A DNA stretch of 64,000 nucleotides from Candidatus Baltobacteraceae bacterium (GTDB taxonomy: Bacteria; Vulcanimicrobiota; Vulcanimicrobiia; Vulcanimicrobiales; Vulcanimicrobiaceae), in contig DATBTN010000057.1 of assembly GCA_036559195.1 (NCBI GenBank), forward strand, positions 1-64,000. Reading direction: 5' to 3'. A program made the translations under genes and the position numbers. Shown piece by piece: positions 9,234-17,695 of the stretch. Under the pieces are notes generated by a model, which did no database searches, was not told where the DNA came from, and worked only from the letters and a program-made list of their open reading frames with translations. The stretch's first letter is position 1. Every line of letters begins with the position of its first letter.

Positions 9234-10214
9234 ATGAATATTTGGCTGCTCGTTCTAATTAAGTCGGCCGTCCTGCTCCTGGTCGTTATCACGATCTTCG
9301 CCTACGCGATGCTCTTCGAGCGCAAAGTGTTGGGTTGGATGCAGCTGCGGCCGGGACCCAATCGCGTCGGGCCGTGGGGCCTGCTGCAGCCGGCAGTCGA
9401 TGCGGTCAAGATGATCCTTAAAGAAGATCTCACGCCGAACACTGCGGATACGTTCATCTACCGGCTCGCTCCGTTCATCTCGTTGATCACGGCGTTTTCC
9501 GTCTATGCGATCATTCCGTTCTCCGAGCCGCGCCCCGGCGACGTTTGGGCGATCGGCGACGTGAACGCGGGGATTCTCTTCCTGCTCGCGATCACGTCGA
9601 TCGGCGTGTACGGCGTTTCGCTCGGCGGCTGGGCCTCGGGCTCGAAGTACCCGCTGCTGGGCAGCGTGCGCGCGACCGCGCAAATGATCAGCTACGAGCT
9701 GTCGATGTCGATGTCGCTCATCGGCGTGCTGATTCTCGCGGGAACGACGTCGCTCGCGGGCATCGTCAACGCGCAGACCCGCCTGTGGTTCGTGGTGCCG
9801 CAGATCATCGGCTTTCTCATTTACATCATCACGGCGGTCGCCGAGACGAATCGCGCGCCGTTCGATCTCGTCGAAGCCGATGCCGAACTGGTCGGCGGGT
9901 TCAACACGGAGTACTCGGGGTTGCGCTTTGGGTTGTTCTTCATTGCCGAGTACATCAATATGCTGACCGTTTCGTGCATCGCGACGCTGCTTTTCCTGGG
10001 CGGCTGGAATCCGTTTTTCGGTCTCTCCGCCGTGCCGGGAATCGTCTGGTTTCTCATCAAGGTAGCGTTCTTTATGTTCCTGTACATCTGGTTGCGGGCG
10101 ACGCTGCCGCGCTTCCGGTACGATCGCCTGATGGCCTTCGGCTGGAAAGTGCTGCTGCCGATAGCGACGCTCAATTTGATCGGGACGGCCGTCGTCGTCG
10201 CGATCTGGGGTTAG
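9234..10214 (+). CDS. nuoH: NADH-quinone oxidoreductase subunit H
   Basis: NuoH is a 326-residue membrane subunit that forms the proximal part of the quinone channel (ND1 family). Eight or so transmembrane segments are visible. Conserved loops include FERKVLGWMQLRPGPNRVGP (residues about 23-42), the E/R-rich cytoplasmic loop ETNRAPFDLVEADAELVGGF, and WLRATLPRFRYDRLM near the C terminus. It starts one base after the nuoG stop. Confidence 0.97.
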   Translation: MNIWLLVLIKSAVLLLVVITIFAYAMLFERKVLGWMQLRPGPNRVGPWGLLQPAVDAVKMILKEDLTPNTADTFIYRLAPFISLITAFSVYAIIPFSEPRPGDVWAIGDVNAGILFLLAITSIGVYGVSLGGWASGSKYPLLGSVRATAQMISYELSMSMSLIGVLILAGTTSLAGIVNAQTRLWFVVPQIIGFLIYIITAVAETNRAPFDLVEADAELVGGFNTEYSGLRFGLFFIAEYINMLTVSCIATLLFLGGWNPFFGLSAVPGIVWFLIKVAFFMFLYIWLRATLPRFRYDRLMAFGWKVLLPIATLNLIGTAVVVAIWG

Positions 10215-10215
10215 A

Positions 10216-10815
10216 ATGCGTAAAAACTTGTTTAACGTCGGCGCCATTCTCCAGGGAATGGGCATCACGTTTAAGTTCATGTTCGCGAAGCGGCCGACGA
10301 TCGAATATCCGTCGGTAAAGAAGCAGCACGCGCCGCGTTTTCACGGTTTGCACGAATTGCGCCGCTACGGCGACGGCAAGGAGCGCTGCATCGGCTGCGA
10401 ATTGTGCTCGAGCGCCTGCCCCGCCAACGCGATCACCGTGATCGGTGCGGAGAACTCACCGGAGGATCGCAAATCCCCGGGCGAACGCTACGCCGCGCGC
10501 TACGAGATCGACGAACTGCGCTGCATTTTTTGCGGCATGTGCGAAGAAGCGTGCCCGACCGATGCCATCGTGCTGACGCCGCGCTTCGAAATGTCCGACT
10601 ACCGGCGCGGCTCGTTCATCTACTCCAAGGACCGGCTGCTGGTGCCGCCGGAGGCCGGCGTCGGCCTCGCGCCGGACGAGCGCCCCAACGGCATTCCGTC
10701 GGATCTCGGCCGCGTCGCCGACATGAAGTCGACGATCAATATCGCGGAGGGCTACTCCGCAACGTGGCGCGGCGAGATCCTCAAAACGCAGCGTAAAGGA
10801 CTCACCGAGTTATGA
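10216..10815 (+). CDS. nuoI: NADH-quinone oxidoreductase subunit I
   Basis: NuoI is a 199-residue ferredoxin-type subunit that carries clusters N6a and N6b. Two classical 4Fe-4S motifs are visible: CIGCELCSSACP near residue 58 and CIFCGMCEEACP near residue 103. Residues 120-199 form a C-terminal tail that ends with AEGYSATWRGEILKTQRKGL; tails of this kind are common in NuoI outside enterobacteria. It lies one base after nuoH and overlaps nuoJ by four bases. Confidence 0.96.
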   Translation: MRKNLFNVGAILQGMGITFKFMFAKRPTIEYPSVKKQHAPRFHGLHELRRYGDGKERCIGCELCSSACPANAITVIGAENSPEDRKSPGERYAARYEIDELRCIFCGMCEEACPTDAIVLTPRFEMSDYRRGSFIYSKDRLLVPPEAGVGLAPDERPNGIPSDLGRVADMKSTINIAEGYSATWRGEILKTQRKGLTEL

Positions 10816-11429
10816 CGGTCGCTTTTTGGATCCTGGCCGTGCTGCTCATCGCGAGCGCGATGTGGGTGGTAACGGCGAAGAAACCGATCTACAGCGTGGT
10901 CGGACTGCTCGCGCATTTTGCGTTCTTAGCGATCACGTACTTCATGCTGACTGCCGAATTCATCGCGGTTATCCAGATCATCGTCTACAGCGGCGCGATC
11001 TTAATCCTCTTCCTGTTCGTCATCGCTTTGCTCTCGAGCGGCACGGCGGCATTCTCGGTCGGGCCGGACCGCATGCCGAAAGCGGCGATTCCGGCCGCGA
11101 TCGTGGCGCTCGTCGCGCTGGGCTTCGTGGTGTACGGCGTCTCGCATGCGGCGTTTGCTTCCACCGCCGGAGCGACGACGAGCATGAACGGTTCGGCGCT
11201 CGGCCCGGTGGGAACGGCCAACGTCTTCGGCTCGGTTGCCGATTTCGGCCGCGCGCTCTTTACGACGAATTTGCTTCCGTTTGAAGTCACCGCGCTGATC
11301 TTGATGGTCGCGGTCATCGGCGTCGTGCTGCTCGCCGGCGATGCGACGCCATACGTGCCCAGCCGGAAGCGGGCACGAATCGTCGATCGCGAGATGCGCG
11401 ACGCCGTTCTGCGCGCGGGAGAAGAATAA
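10812..11429 (+). CDS. nuoJ: NADH-quinone oxidoreductase subunit J
   Basis: NuoJ is a 205-residue ND6-like membrane subunit of complex I. It has five predicted helices and the family segment IQIIVYSGAILILFLFVIALL (helix 3, with the pi-bulge glycine in YSGA) around residues 53-72. The middle loop (about 105-140) is Ala/Thr-rich and variable. The ATGA overlap with nuoI and the one-base overlap with nuoK show coupled translation. Confidence 0.95.
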   Translation: MTVAFWILAVLLIASAMWVVTAKKPIYSVVGLLAHFAFLAITYFMLTAEFIAVIQIIVYSGAILILFLFVIALLSSGTAAFSVGPDRMPKAAIPAAIVALVALGFVVYGVSHAAFASTAGATTSMNGSALGPVGTANVFGSVADFGRALFTTNLLPFEVTALILMVAVIGVVLLAGDATPYVPSRKRARIVDREMRDAVLRAGEE

Positions 11430-11746
11430 TGGCCGAAACCTTACCGGTCGCGATCGCGAACTACATCGGCCTCTCCGCCGTGATCTTTTTCATCGGCGTC
11501 GCCGGCGTGCTCTTGCGACGCAATCCGCTGATCATGCTCATGAGCATCGAGCTTATGTGGAACGCTGCGAATCTGTTGTTTCTCACGTTTGCCAAAGCGT
11601 GGCTCAATAACGCCGGACATATTTTCGCCTTTTTGGTGATTACCGTCGCGGCGGCAGAAGCGGCCATCGGCCTAGCCATCGTGGTGACCGTCTTTAGGAC
11701 CGCGCGCAACGTCGACGTCGACGAAGTCGCTTTGATGAAGGGATAG
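11429..11746 (+). CDS. nuoK: NADH-quinone oxidoreductase subunit K
   Basis: NuoK is a 105-residue ND4L-like subunit with three helices. Conserved elements are GVLLRRNPLIMLMSIELMWNA, holding the glutamate of the proton path in helix 2, and the helix-3 segment ITVAAAEAAIGLAIVV with the second essential acidic residue. The length is typical (about 100 residues). Confidence 0.96.
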   Translation: MAETLPVAIANYIGLSAVIFFIGVAGVLLRRNPLIMLMSIELMWNAANLLFLTFAKAWLNNAGHIFAFLVITVAAAEAAIGLAIVVTVFRTARNVDVDEVALMKG

Positions 11747-11748
11747 CG

Positions 11749-13728
11749 TTGACACATCACATCATGGGCGTTACGGGCAGTTATCCGCTGCTGTTCCTGA
11801 TTTGGCTGCTGCCGCTCGCCGGAGCGATCGCGTGCTTTGCCTTCGGCCCACAGCTCAAACGCGCCGCCGGCTGGCTCGGCAGTCTGGCGATCTTGCTCTC
11901 GTTCGTTGCGACGCTGTTCTCGTGGAGTGCCGCCACGCAGAGTGCCGGCGGCACGGTCGGCGCACATCAGGCGCTCTTTTCGTGGCTGCCCGGCTTCGAC
12001 TTCGGCCTCCTCTTGGATCCGCTCTCGCTGATTTGGGTCCTCATTATCACCGGCGTCGGTTTCCTGATCCACCTGTACTCCATCGGGTACATGCACGCCG
12101 ATAACGCGATCGCGCGGTTCTTCGGCTATTTGAATTTCTTCGTGTTTGCGATGCTCACGCTCGTGCTCTCCGACAATTTCATCGGGTTGCTCGTCGGCTG
12201 GGGCCTGGTGGGACTGGCATCGTATTTCCTGATCGGGTTCTGGTTCTATAAGCCCTCGGCCGTCGCCGCGGCCCGCAAGGCCTTCGTGATTAACGTCGTC
12301 GGAGACGTCGGTATCATGTTCGCGATCTTCGTGCTCTTTGCGAAGGTCGGCTCGCTCGGCTTCGGCGACGTCTTTGCCAATGCCGGAAATCTGGGCGGTT
12401 GGCTGCTGATCGTCTGCGTCGCGCTCTTCATCGGTGCGGCGGCAAAATCGGCGCAGATTCCGCTGCACACGTGGCTCGCCGATGCGATGGAAGGCCCGAC
12501 GCCGGTCTCCGCGCTTATCCACGCCGCAACGATGGTCACCGCGGGCGTCTATTTGGTCGCGCGCTGCTGGCCGCTGTGGAACGCCTCCGCCGACGCCCAG
12601 CTGCTCGTCGGCACGATCGGCGGATTGACGGCGCTGCTCGGCGCGATTCTCGGGATCGCGCAATGGGACATCAAGCGCATCCTCGCCTATTCGACGATGT
12701 CGCAGATCGGCTACATGATCATGGGCGTCGGCGTGGGCGCGTACGAAGCCGGCGTCGCACACTTTTTCACGCACGCGTTCTTCAAGGCGTGTCTCTTTCT
12801 CGGCGCGGGTTTGATCATTCACGAGCTCGCCGACGAACAGGATATTCGCCGTATGGGCGGCCTGCGTAAGCGTATGCCGTTCGCGTTCTGGTGCATGCTC
12901 GCCGCCGTGCTCGCGATCTCGGGCATTCCCGGGTTTGCGGGTTCGTTCAGTAAGGACGCCGTGATCTACGGGACGCTGCAGCACGGGCATCCCTGGCTCT
13001 ACGTCACCGGCATCGTTACCGCCGGCATCACGGCGTACTACATGTTCCGGCTGTTCTTCGTGACGTTTTTGGGCGAGTATCGCGGCGACGTGGATCCATC
13101 GCTGCTGGGGATTCGTCATCCGGAGTTGGCCGGTCAGCCCGTCCCGCACGACGAGCACGGCTCGCACGCTTCGCACGCTCCGGCGTGGATCATGAATCTT
13201 CCGGTCGGCCTGCTGGCAGTCGGTTCGGTGGTTGCGGGATATCTGCTGATCGGCGGCGAGAATTCGGCGTGGTCGAAGTTCTTCGCCAATACGTTCCGGG
13301 CGGAGATCGTCGTGGTGCCGGCCATTAACGAGACGGTTACGACCGCGATCGTCGTGCTCGTCGTGCTCGCCGGCATCGCGATTGCGTACCTCCGCTATGC
13401 AACGAAGACGGCGCTCGCGCAGGCCGCCGGGCGACTAGCGAGTGAAAGCGTGCGGCTTCCCGCGCTGCTCGTGAACAAATACTACTTCGATGAAGCGATC
13501 GACTGGGTCTTCGTGCGTCCGGCTCAAGCACTCGGCACGATCTTCGGCCGGTTCGTCGATCCGCACGTGATCGACGGTGCCGTACGCGAGGCCGCGATCT
13601 CGAGCCGCTGGCTCGGGCACCTCGTTCGCAGTTTCCAGACGGGCCTGGTTCGGGCATACGCGCTCGTCATCGTTTTCGGCGCCGCGTGCTTTATCGCGTA
13701 CTACGCGCTGCTTGGAGGTGCGCGCTAA
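11749..13728 (+). CDS. nuoL: NADH-quinone oxidoreductase subunit L
   Basis: NuoL is a 659-residue antiporter-like membrane subunit with about 16 helices and the C-terminal lateral helix. Characteristic stretches are FIGLLVGWGLVGLASYFLIG, KSAQIPLHTWLADAMEGPTP (with the buried lysine of the proton path), SALIHAATMVTAGVYL and THAFFKACLFLGAG. The start at 11749 is TTG, two bases after the nuoK stop and about seven after a GAAGGG site; an in-frame ATG at 11764 is the alternative, farther from that site. It overlaps nuoM by one base. Confidence 0.95.
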   Translation: MTHHIMGVTGSYPLLFLIWLLPLAGAIACFAFGPQLKRAAGWLGSLAILLSFVATLFSWSAATQSAGGTVGAHQALFSWLPGFDFGLLLDPLSLIWVLIITGVGFLIHLYSIGYMHADNAIARFFGYLNFFVFAMLTLVLSDNFIGLLVGWGLVGLASYFLIGFWFYKPSAVAAARKAFVINVVGDVGIMFAIFVLFAKVGSLGFGDVFANAGNLGGWLLIVCVALFIGAAAKSAQIPLHTWLADAMEGPTPVSALIHAATMVTAGVYLVARCWPLWNASADAQLLVGTIGGLTALLGAILGIAQWDIKRILAYSTMSQIGYMIMGVGVGAYEAGVAHFFTHAFFKACLFLGAGLIIHELADEQDIRRMGGLRKRMPFAFWCMLAAVLAISGIPGFAGSFSKDAVIYGTLQHGHPWLYVTGIVTAGITAYYMFRLFFVTFLGEYRGDVDPSLLGIRHPELAGQPVPHDEHGSHASHAPAWIMNLPVGLLAVGSVVAGYLLIGGENSAWSKFFANTFRAEIVVVPAINETVTTAIVVLVVLAGIAIAYLRYATKTALAQAAGRLASESVRLPALLVNKYYFDEAIDWVFVRPAQALGTIFGRFVDPHVIDGAVREAAISSRWLGHLVRSFQTGLVRAYALVIVFGAACFIAYYALLGGAR

Positions 13729-15167
13729 TGGCACTCGTGCTCGTCCTGTTGCCGATCGTTGCGGGGTTTCTGCTCTTCGTGCTGCCGAAGGAGGACCGCG
13801 CGGTCTCCAAAACGATCGGCGCCGTCGTCGCGGCCGTTACGTTCCTGCTGACGATCTTCGCGCGGGACGGCGGCGACTTCAGCGTTCGTTGGCTCTCGCG
13901 CCCGTTTGCATCGAACTTCCACTTTAACGTCGGCGGCGTCTCCTACTGGATCGCGCTGCTGCTGGCGCTCTGTACGTTCTGTGCGATCCTCGCAGCCAAC
14001 GTGCCGCGGCTACGCTCGTTCGTCGCGCTCGTACTCATTCTCGAAGGCACGATGCTCGGCGTCTTTACGGCGCGCGACTTGGTGGCGTTCGCGCTGTTCT
14101 GGGATTTGATGCTGATCCCGGTGTTCTTTACGCTCGCCGGCTGGGGCGAGCACCGCGAGACCGCCTGGCGCTACATCATCTACAATTTTGCCGGCGGTTT
14201 GACGCTGCTGCTCGCGACGGCGGCGTTCGGCGTACTCTACGGAACGACCGACGTGATCGGAACGAGCCACCAGCTCGTCGGCTCTTGGATCCCGTGGATC
14301 TTCGCCGGTTTTGCGTTCGCATTCTTGGTCAAGACGCCGGTTTTTCCGCTGCACACCTGGATGCCGGCAACCTACGCCGATACGCCCTCTCCGATGGTTG
14401 CCGTCGTCTCGGCCGTTCAATCGAAGGCCGGGCTCTACGGTTTTATCGTCATCGCGCTGCCGTTCATGCGCGACGCAATGGTCAACTCGCAATGGTTCTT
14501 TATCGTGCTGGGATTGATCTCGCTGCTGTACGGTGCCTACGTCGCGCTCGTCCAAACCGACGGCAAGCGGATCGTGGCCTACTCCTCGCTCTCCCATTTG
14601 GGCTTGATCCTCATCGCGATCTTTAGTTTCAATCCGGTCGCGCTCGAGGGCGCGATCGTCTACATCGTCGCGCACGGACTCTTCAGCGCGGCGCTCTTTC
14701 TGGTTCTCGGCTACATCGAGGAGCGCGAAGATACGCGATCGCTCGTGCGGCTCGGCGGACTCGGCCGGGCGAACCCGCGCCTCGCCGGCGCCTTCACCAT
14801 CGCCGCGCTGGCCGCGCTCGGTCTGCCCGGTCTCGCGGGCTTTGCTGGAGAGATCGTCATCTTAACCGGGGTCTTTCGAGGCGGTTTGTGGTGGCCGGCG
14901 TTGATCGCGCTCGTGCCGATCGTCATCGCGGCAGCGTACATCTTGCGCTTGCTGCAGGGGATGATCAACGGTCCCGAAGTGGTCGATCTTCCCGAGCGCC
15001 GCGACCTTACGTGGATTGAAGGACTCGCTCTCGCGCCGCTGCTGGCGGCGCTAGTCGTTCTGGGAATTAACCCGCACGCCGTGCTCTCGAGCGCGCTTGC
15101 GCCGCCCACCGTCGCCGGCAGCCTTCACGGTCACCCGTCCCAACTCGCAGAAGCGGAGCGCCGTTAA
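13728..15167 (+). CDS. nuoM: NADH-quinone oxidoreductase subunit M
   Basis: NuoM is a 479-residue antiporter-like subunit of the complex I membrane arm. It shows KTPVFPLHTWMPATYADTPS, AVQSKAGLYGFI, and a glutamate-bearing early helix (LILEGTMLGVFTARDLVAF). The start is the ATG that overlaps the nuoL stop (taATG), preceded by GGAGG at 13714-13718. Reading could extend 14 codons upstream into nuoL, but the ribosome site favours this start. Confidence 0.95.
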   Translation: MALVLVLLPIVAGFLLFVLPKEDRAVSKTIGAVVAAVTFLLTIFARDGGDFSVRWLSRPFASNFHFNVGGVSYWIALLLALCTFCAILAANVPRLRSFVALVLILEGTMLGVFTARDLVAFALFWDLMLIPVFFTLAGWGEHRETAWRYIIYNFAGGLTLLLATAAFGVLYGTTDVIGTSHQLVGSWIPWIFAGFAFAFLVKTPVFPLHTWMPATYADTPSPMVAVVSAVQSKAGLYGFIVIALPFMRDAMVNSQWFFIVLGLISLLYGAYVALVQTDGKRIVAYSSLSHLGLILIAIFSFNPVALEGAIVYIVAHGLFSAALFLVLGYIEEREDTRSLVRLGGLGRANPRLAGAFTIAALAALGLPGLAGFAGEIVILTGVFRGGLWWPALIALVPIVIAAAYILRLLQGMINGPEVVDLPERRDLTWIEGLALAPLLAALVVLGINPHAVLSSALAPPTVAGSLHGHPSQLAEAERR

Positions 15168-15170
15168 CCC

Positions 15171-16604
15171 ATGAATATGAACGTATACGGGCATGCCGAT
15201 TGGAATGCGGTCGTTCCATTGTTTGTGGTGGGCGCCACCGCGCTCGTCGTGCTGTTTGTCGATCTGCTCACCAAGCGCGGCGCGAAACGCTACGTGTCGA
15301 TCGCGATCGGCATCCTCGGATCGATCGTCGCGGGCGCGCTCGCCGCGCGCGGATACCACCAGAGCTTCAATGCCTTTAACGGCGGGTTCGTTCTCGGCGG
15401 ATTTGCCGTCGTTTTCGAAGAGATCATCATCGTCGCGGCGATCTTTTCGCTCGCGCTGTACGGCGCGATCGGACGCGAGGATCGCATGTCGGGCGCCGTC
15501 GCGTTGATGCTGTGGAGCACTGCGGGCGCGATGCTCATGGCCGGTGCGGCAAACCTGATGACGATCTTCCTTGGGCTGGAGCTGCTTTCGCTCGCGCTTT
15601 ACTGCCTGTGCGGGCTCGCGACCCGGCCTTCGTCGCGCGAATCGGCGCTCAAATATCTGATCCTCTCGTCGACGGCCTCGGGATTCATGCTCTACGGGAT
15701 GGCGCTGCTCTTCGGGGCGACCGGGAGCGTCGCGCTCGCGAGCCTAGCCGCGCCCGCGATGGCGGGGAATCCCCTCTTTTGGCTGGGCTCCGGACTCTTT
15801 TTGATCGGCATCGCCTTCAAGTTGAGTTTGGTACCGTTTCACATCTGGGCGCCCGATGTGTACGAAGGTGCGCCGCTGCCGGTGACGGCGTTTATGAGTG
15901 TCGTCACCAAGGCCGGCACGCTCGCCGTCTTCGCGCGATTCGCCTATGCGGCGTTGCCGGCCGCCGCGGCTCACGCGCTGCTGCTGCCGATCTGGATCGT
16001 CGCCGGCATCTCGATGATCGCCGGCAACCTCGGTATGCTCGCTCAGACCGATATGAAGCGTTTGCTCGCATACTCGGGCATCGCGCAGATCGGCTACATC
16101 GTTGCGGCGCTCGCGGGCGGTACCTCGCTCGGCATGCGGTATGCGATCTACTATCTCGCGGCCTACACGTTCATGAATCTCGGCGCGTTTGCGGTGGTCG
16201 CGCTCTGCTCGACCGATGCCGAAGAAGGGTCGCGAATCGCGTCGTTCCACGGGCTGGCTCGGCGTCGTCCGGTGCTCGCCGTGGCGATGACCTTCTTCCT
16301 GCTCGCGCTCGCCGGCTTTCCTCCGACGGCCGGATTTCTCGGGAAGATCTTGATCCTCTCGACGAACGTCGCGGCCGGATATGCGTGGCTCGGAATGTTG
16401 CTGATCGTCGGAACCGCGATCTCGCTCTACGCCTACTTCAAAGTCATCCGGCTGATGTTCGATCGCAGCGACGCGCGCCACGCGGCGGATATTCGCCCGA
16501 CGGCACCGCTCGCATGGGTGAGTCTCGCGATCTGCCTGATCGGCGTGATCGTGTTGACGTTCTATCCGCTCACCCCGAGCAACGTCCTGCCGCTCGTGAA
16601 GTAG
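15171..16604 (+). CDS. nuoN: NADH-quinone oxidoreductase subunit N
   Basis: NuoN is a 477-residue antiporter-like subunit and the last structural gene of the operon. Typical segments are MTIFLGLELLSLALYCLCGL, SLVPFHIWAPDVYEGAPLP, KRLLAYSGIAQIGYI and LALAGFPPTAGFLGKI. With it, all 14 subunits of a proton-pumping NADH:quinone oxidoreductase are present in one run from 2259 to 16604 without any inserted gene. It ends seven bases before the MarR gene. Confidence 0.96.
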   Translation: MNMNVYGHADWNAVVPLFVVGATALVVLFVDLLTKRGAKRYVSIAIGILGSIVAGALAARGYHQSFNAFNGGFVLGGFAVVFEEIIIVAAIFSLALYGAIGREDRMSGAVALMLWSTAGAMLMAGAANLMTIFLGLELLSLALYCLCGLATRPSSRESALKYLILSSTASGFMLYGMALLFGATGSVALASLAAPAMAGNPLFWLGSGLFLIGIAFKLSLVPFHIWAPDVYEGAPLPVTAFMSVVTKAGTLAVFARFAYAALPAAAAHALLLPIWIVAGISMIAGNLGMLAQTDMKRLLAYSGIAQIGYIVAALAGGTSLGMRYAIYYLAAYTFMNLGAFAVVALCSTDAEEGSRIASFHGLARRRPVLAVAMTFFLLALAGFPPTAGFLGKILILSTNVAAGYAWLGMLLIVGTAISLYAYFKVIRLMFDRSDARHAADIRPTAPLAWVSLAICLIGVIVLTFYPLTPSNVLPLVK

Positions 16605-16611
16605 CGGGTCC

Positions 16612-17025
16612 GTGGCTGAGTTTCTCCCGGCCCTCGGAGCCGCCGTGCGCGCGGTTCGGGCCCGTTTGGATCGCGAACTCCAGGCGCACGGCCTGCACGT
16701 TGGCCAGCATATGATTCTGCGCGTTCTCTGGGAGGCCGACGGATTGACGCCTCGCGAGATCGCCGAGCGCGTTCGCGTGGAGATGCCAACCGTTACCCGC
16801 GCCGTGCAGCGCATGGAACGCGGCGGATTTCTGCGCCGCGCCGCCCATCCCGAGGACGCTCGTTCCGTCCGCATCTATCTCACGGATCGCGGACGCGAGA
16901 TGCGCGACGTGGTGGGAGCGTTGCTCGCTCGCGAGACCGAGTGCGCCTTGCGCGGGATCGAACCGGAGCAAGCGGAATCGATGACGCTGCTGCTCGAGCG
17001 GGTCGCGGCGAACCTTCGCTCGTAG
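16612..17025 (+). CDS. MarR-family transcriptional regulator
   Basis: This encodes a 137-residue winged-helix DNA-binding protein. The recognition region is GLTPREIAERVRVEMPTVTRAVQRMERGGFL, and the wing DARSVRIYLTDRGREM carries the MarR-type D-x-R-S sequence. Long N- and C-terminal helices would form the dimer interface. The start is GTG at 16612, seven bases after nuoN, so it is probably cotranscribed with the complex I operon. Its ligand and targets are unknown. A short inverted repeat 17064-17076 (ACTTT-CAT-AAAGT) just downstream is a possible operator for this or another regulator, but this is a guess. Confidence 0.88.
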   Translation: MAEFLPALGAAVRAVRARLDRELQAHGLHVGQHMILRVLWEADGLTPREIAERVRVEMPTVTRAVQRMERGGFLRRAAHPEDARSVRIYLTDRGREMRDVVGALLARETECALRGIEPEQAESMTLLLERVAANLRS

Positions 17026-17063
17026 GCCGAAAGACTCACATGTAAATCGTTTCGATCGTTGAG

Positions 17064-17198
17064 ACTTTCATAAAGTTTCAGCTTGGATCGACCGTTAACG
17101 CTAGACGCGATGGCAACAACCCTGTTAGGAAGAGAGGGACGATCGGTGCTTTGGGTGAGAACCCGGCAACGTTCGGACTGCTTTCGTCCTGGGGGAAT
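17064..17198 (+). promoter_or_regulatory. Leader of the DUF11 operon, possibly structured
   Basis: The 175 bp between the MarR gene and the first exported-protein gene contains an inverted repeat ACTTT-CAT-AAAGT (17064-17076). It also has two good consecutive hairpins: GGGT-GAGA-ACCC (17153-17164, GNRA-type loop) and GGAC-TGCTTTC-GTCC (17175-17189). These are joined by GGCAAC and followed by GGGGGAA as ribosome site just before the ATG at 17201. Parts such as AAGAGAGG and GAGAACCCGGCAAC recall words of the SAM-I riboswitch core, but the order and the rest do not fit, so no RNA class is assigned. Confidence 0.35.
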
Positions 17199-17200
17199 CG

Positions 17201-17695
17201 ATGAATCGTTTGCACGCGATAGCTTTATTAAGCGGAGCATTCATGCTGTGCTCCGGCGTTGCTTCGGCGCGTCCGGTGGTACGGCTGCATCTGGCGGGAA
17301 CGCTCGTGCGGCAAGCCGGCGGACGGGTAAGCGAAAAGCCAATCGACGGACTCGTGCTCAAAGCGGGCGATCTCGTACGCTATACGATTGCCGCCACCAA
17401 CTCCGGCACGTCGCCGGCCCTGGCGCTCGTACCGGTCGGACAGATTCCAAAAGCAACCTCGTACGTTCCGGGCAGCGCGCATGCCAACGGAGCGACGCCC
17501 GAGTTTACCCTCGACGGAAAGTCGTGGTCGCCGCGGCCGCTGTTAATCACGAAGACGCCGCGCGGCACGATCTCTCGACCGGCCGACCCCGCACTCTATC
17601 GCGCCGTGCGCTGGATTTCAAGACACCCCCTGGCGGCTAACAAGCGCGTGGTCTACAGCTACGACGTTCGCGTCAACGGACACAGCAGTAAATGA
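17201..17695 (+). CDS. Small exported DUF11-like protein
   Basis: This is a 164-residue exported protein. The signal peptide spans residues 1-23 (ends VASA, then RPVVRL). The rest is one beta-rich domain in which GLVLKAGDLVRYTIAATNSG and ALVPVGQIPKATSYVPGSAH match the TIGR01451/DUF11 pattern of surface proteins (a type of Ig-like fold). ATG at 17201 follows a GGGGGAA ribosome site. It overlaps the next gene as ATGA. It is the first of five exported genes on one strand (17201-28196), which suggests a common envelope structure. Its role is not known. Confidence 0.75.
   Translation: MNRLHAIALLSGAFMLCSGVASARPVVRLHLAGTLVRQAGGRVSEKPIDGLVLKAGDLVRYTIAATNSGTSPALALVPVGQIPKATSYVPGSAHANGATPEFTLDGKSWSPRPLLITKTPRGTISRPADPALYRAVRWISRHPLAANKRVVYSYDVRVNGHSSK

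Noticed and set aside
17128-17190. SAM-I-type riboswitch before the DUF11 operon
   Set aside because: Only isolated words match; the kink-turn, P3 and P4 pairings could not be drawn, and the downstream genes have nothing to do with methionine.
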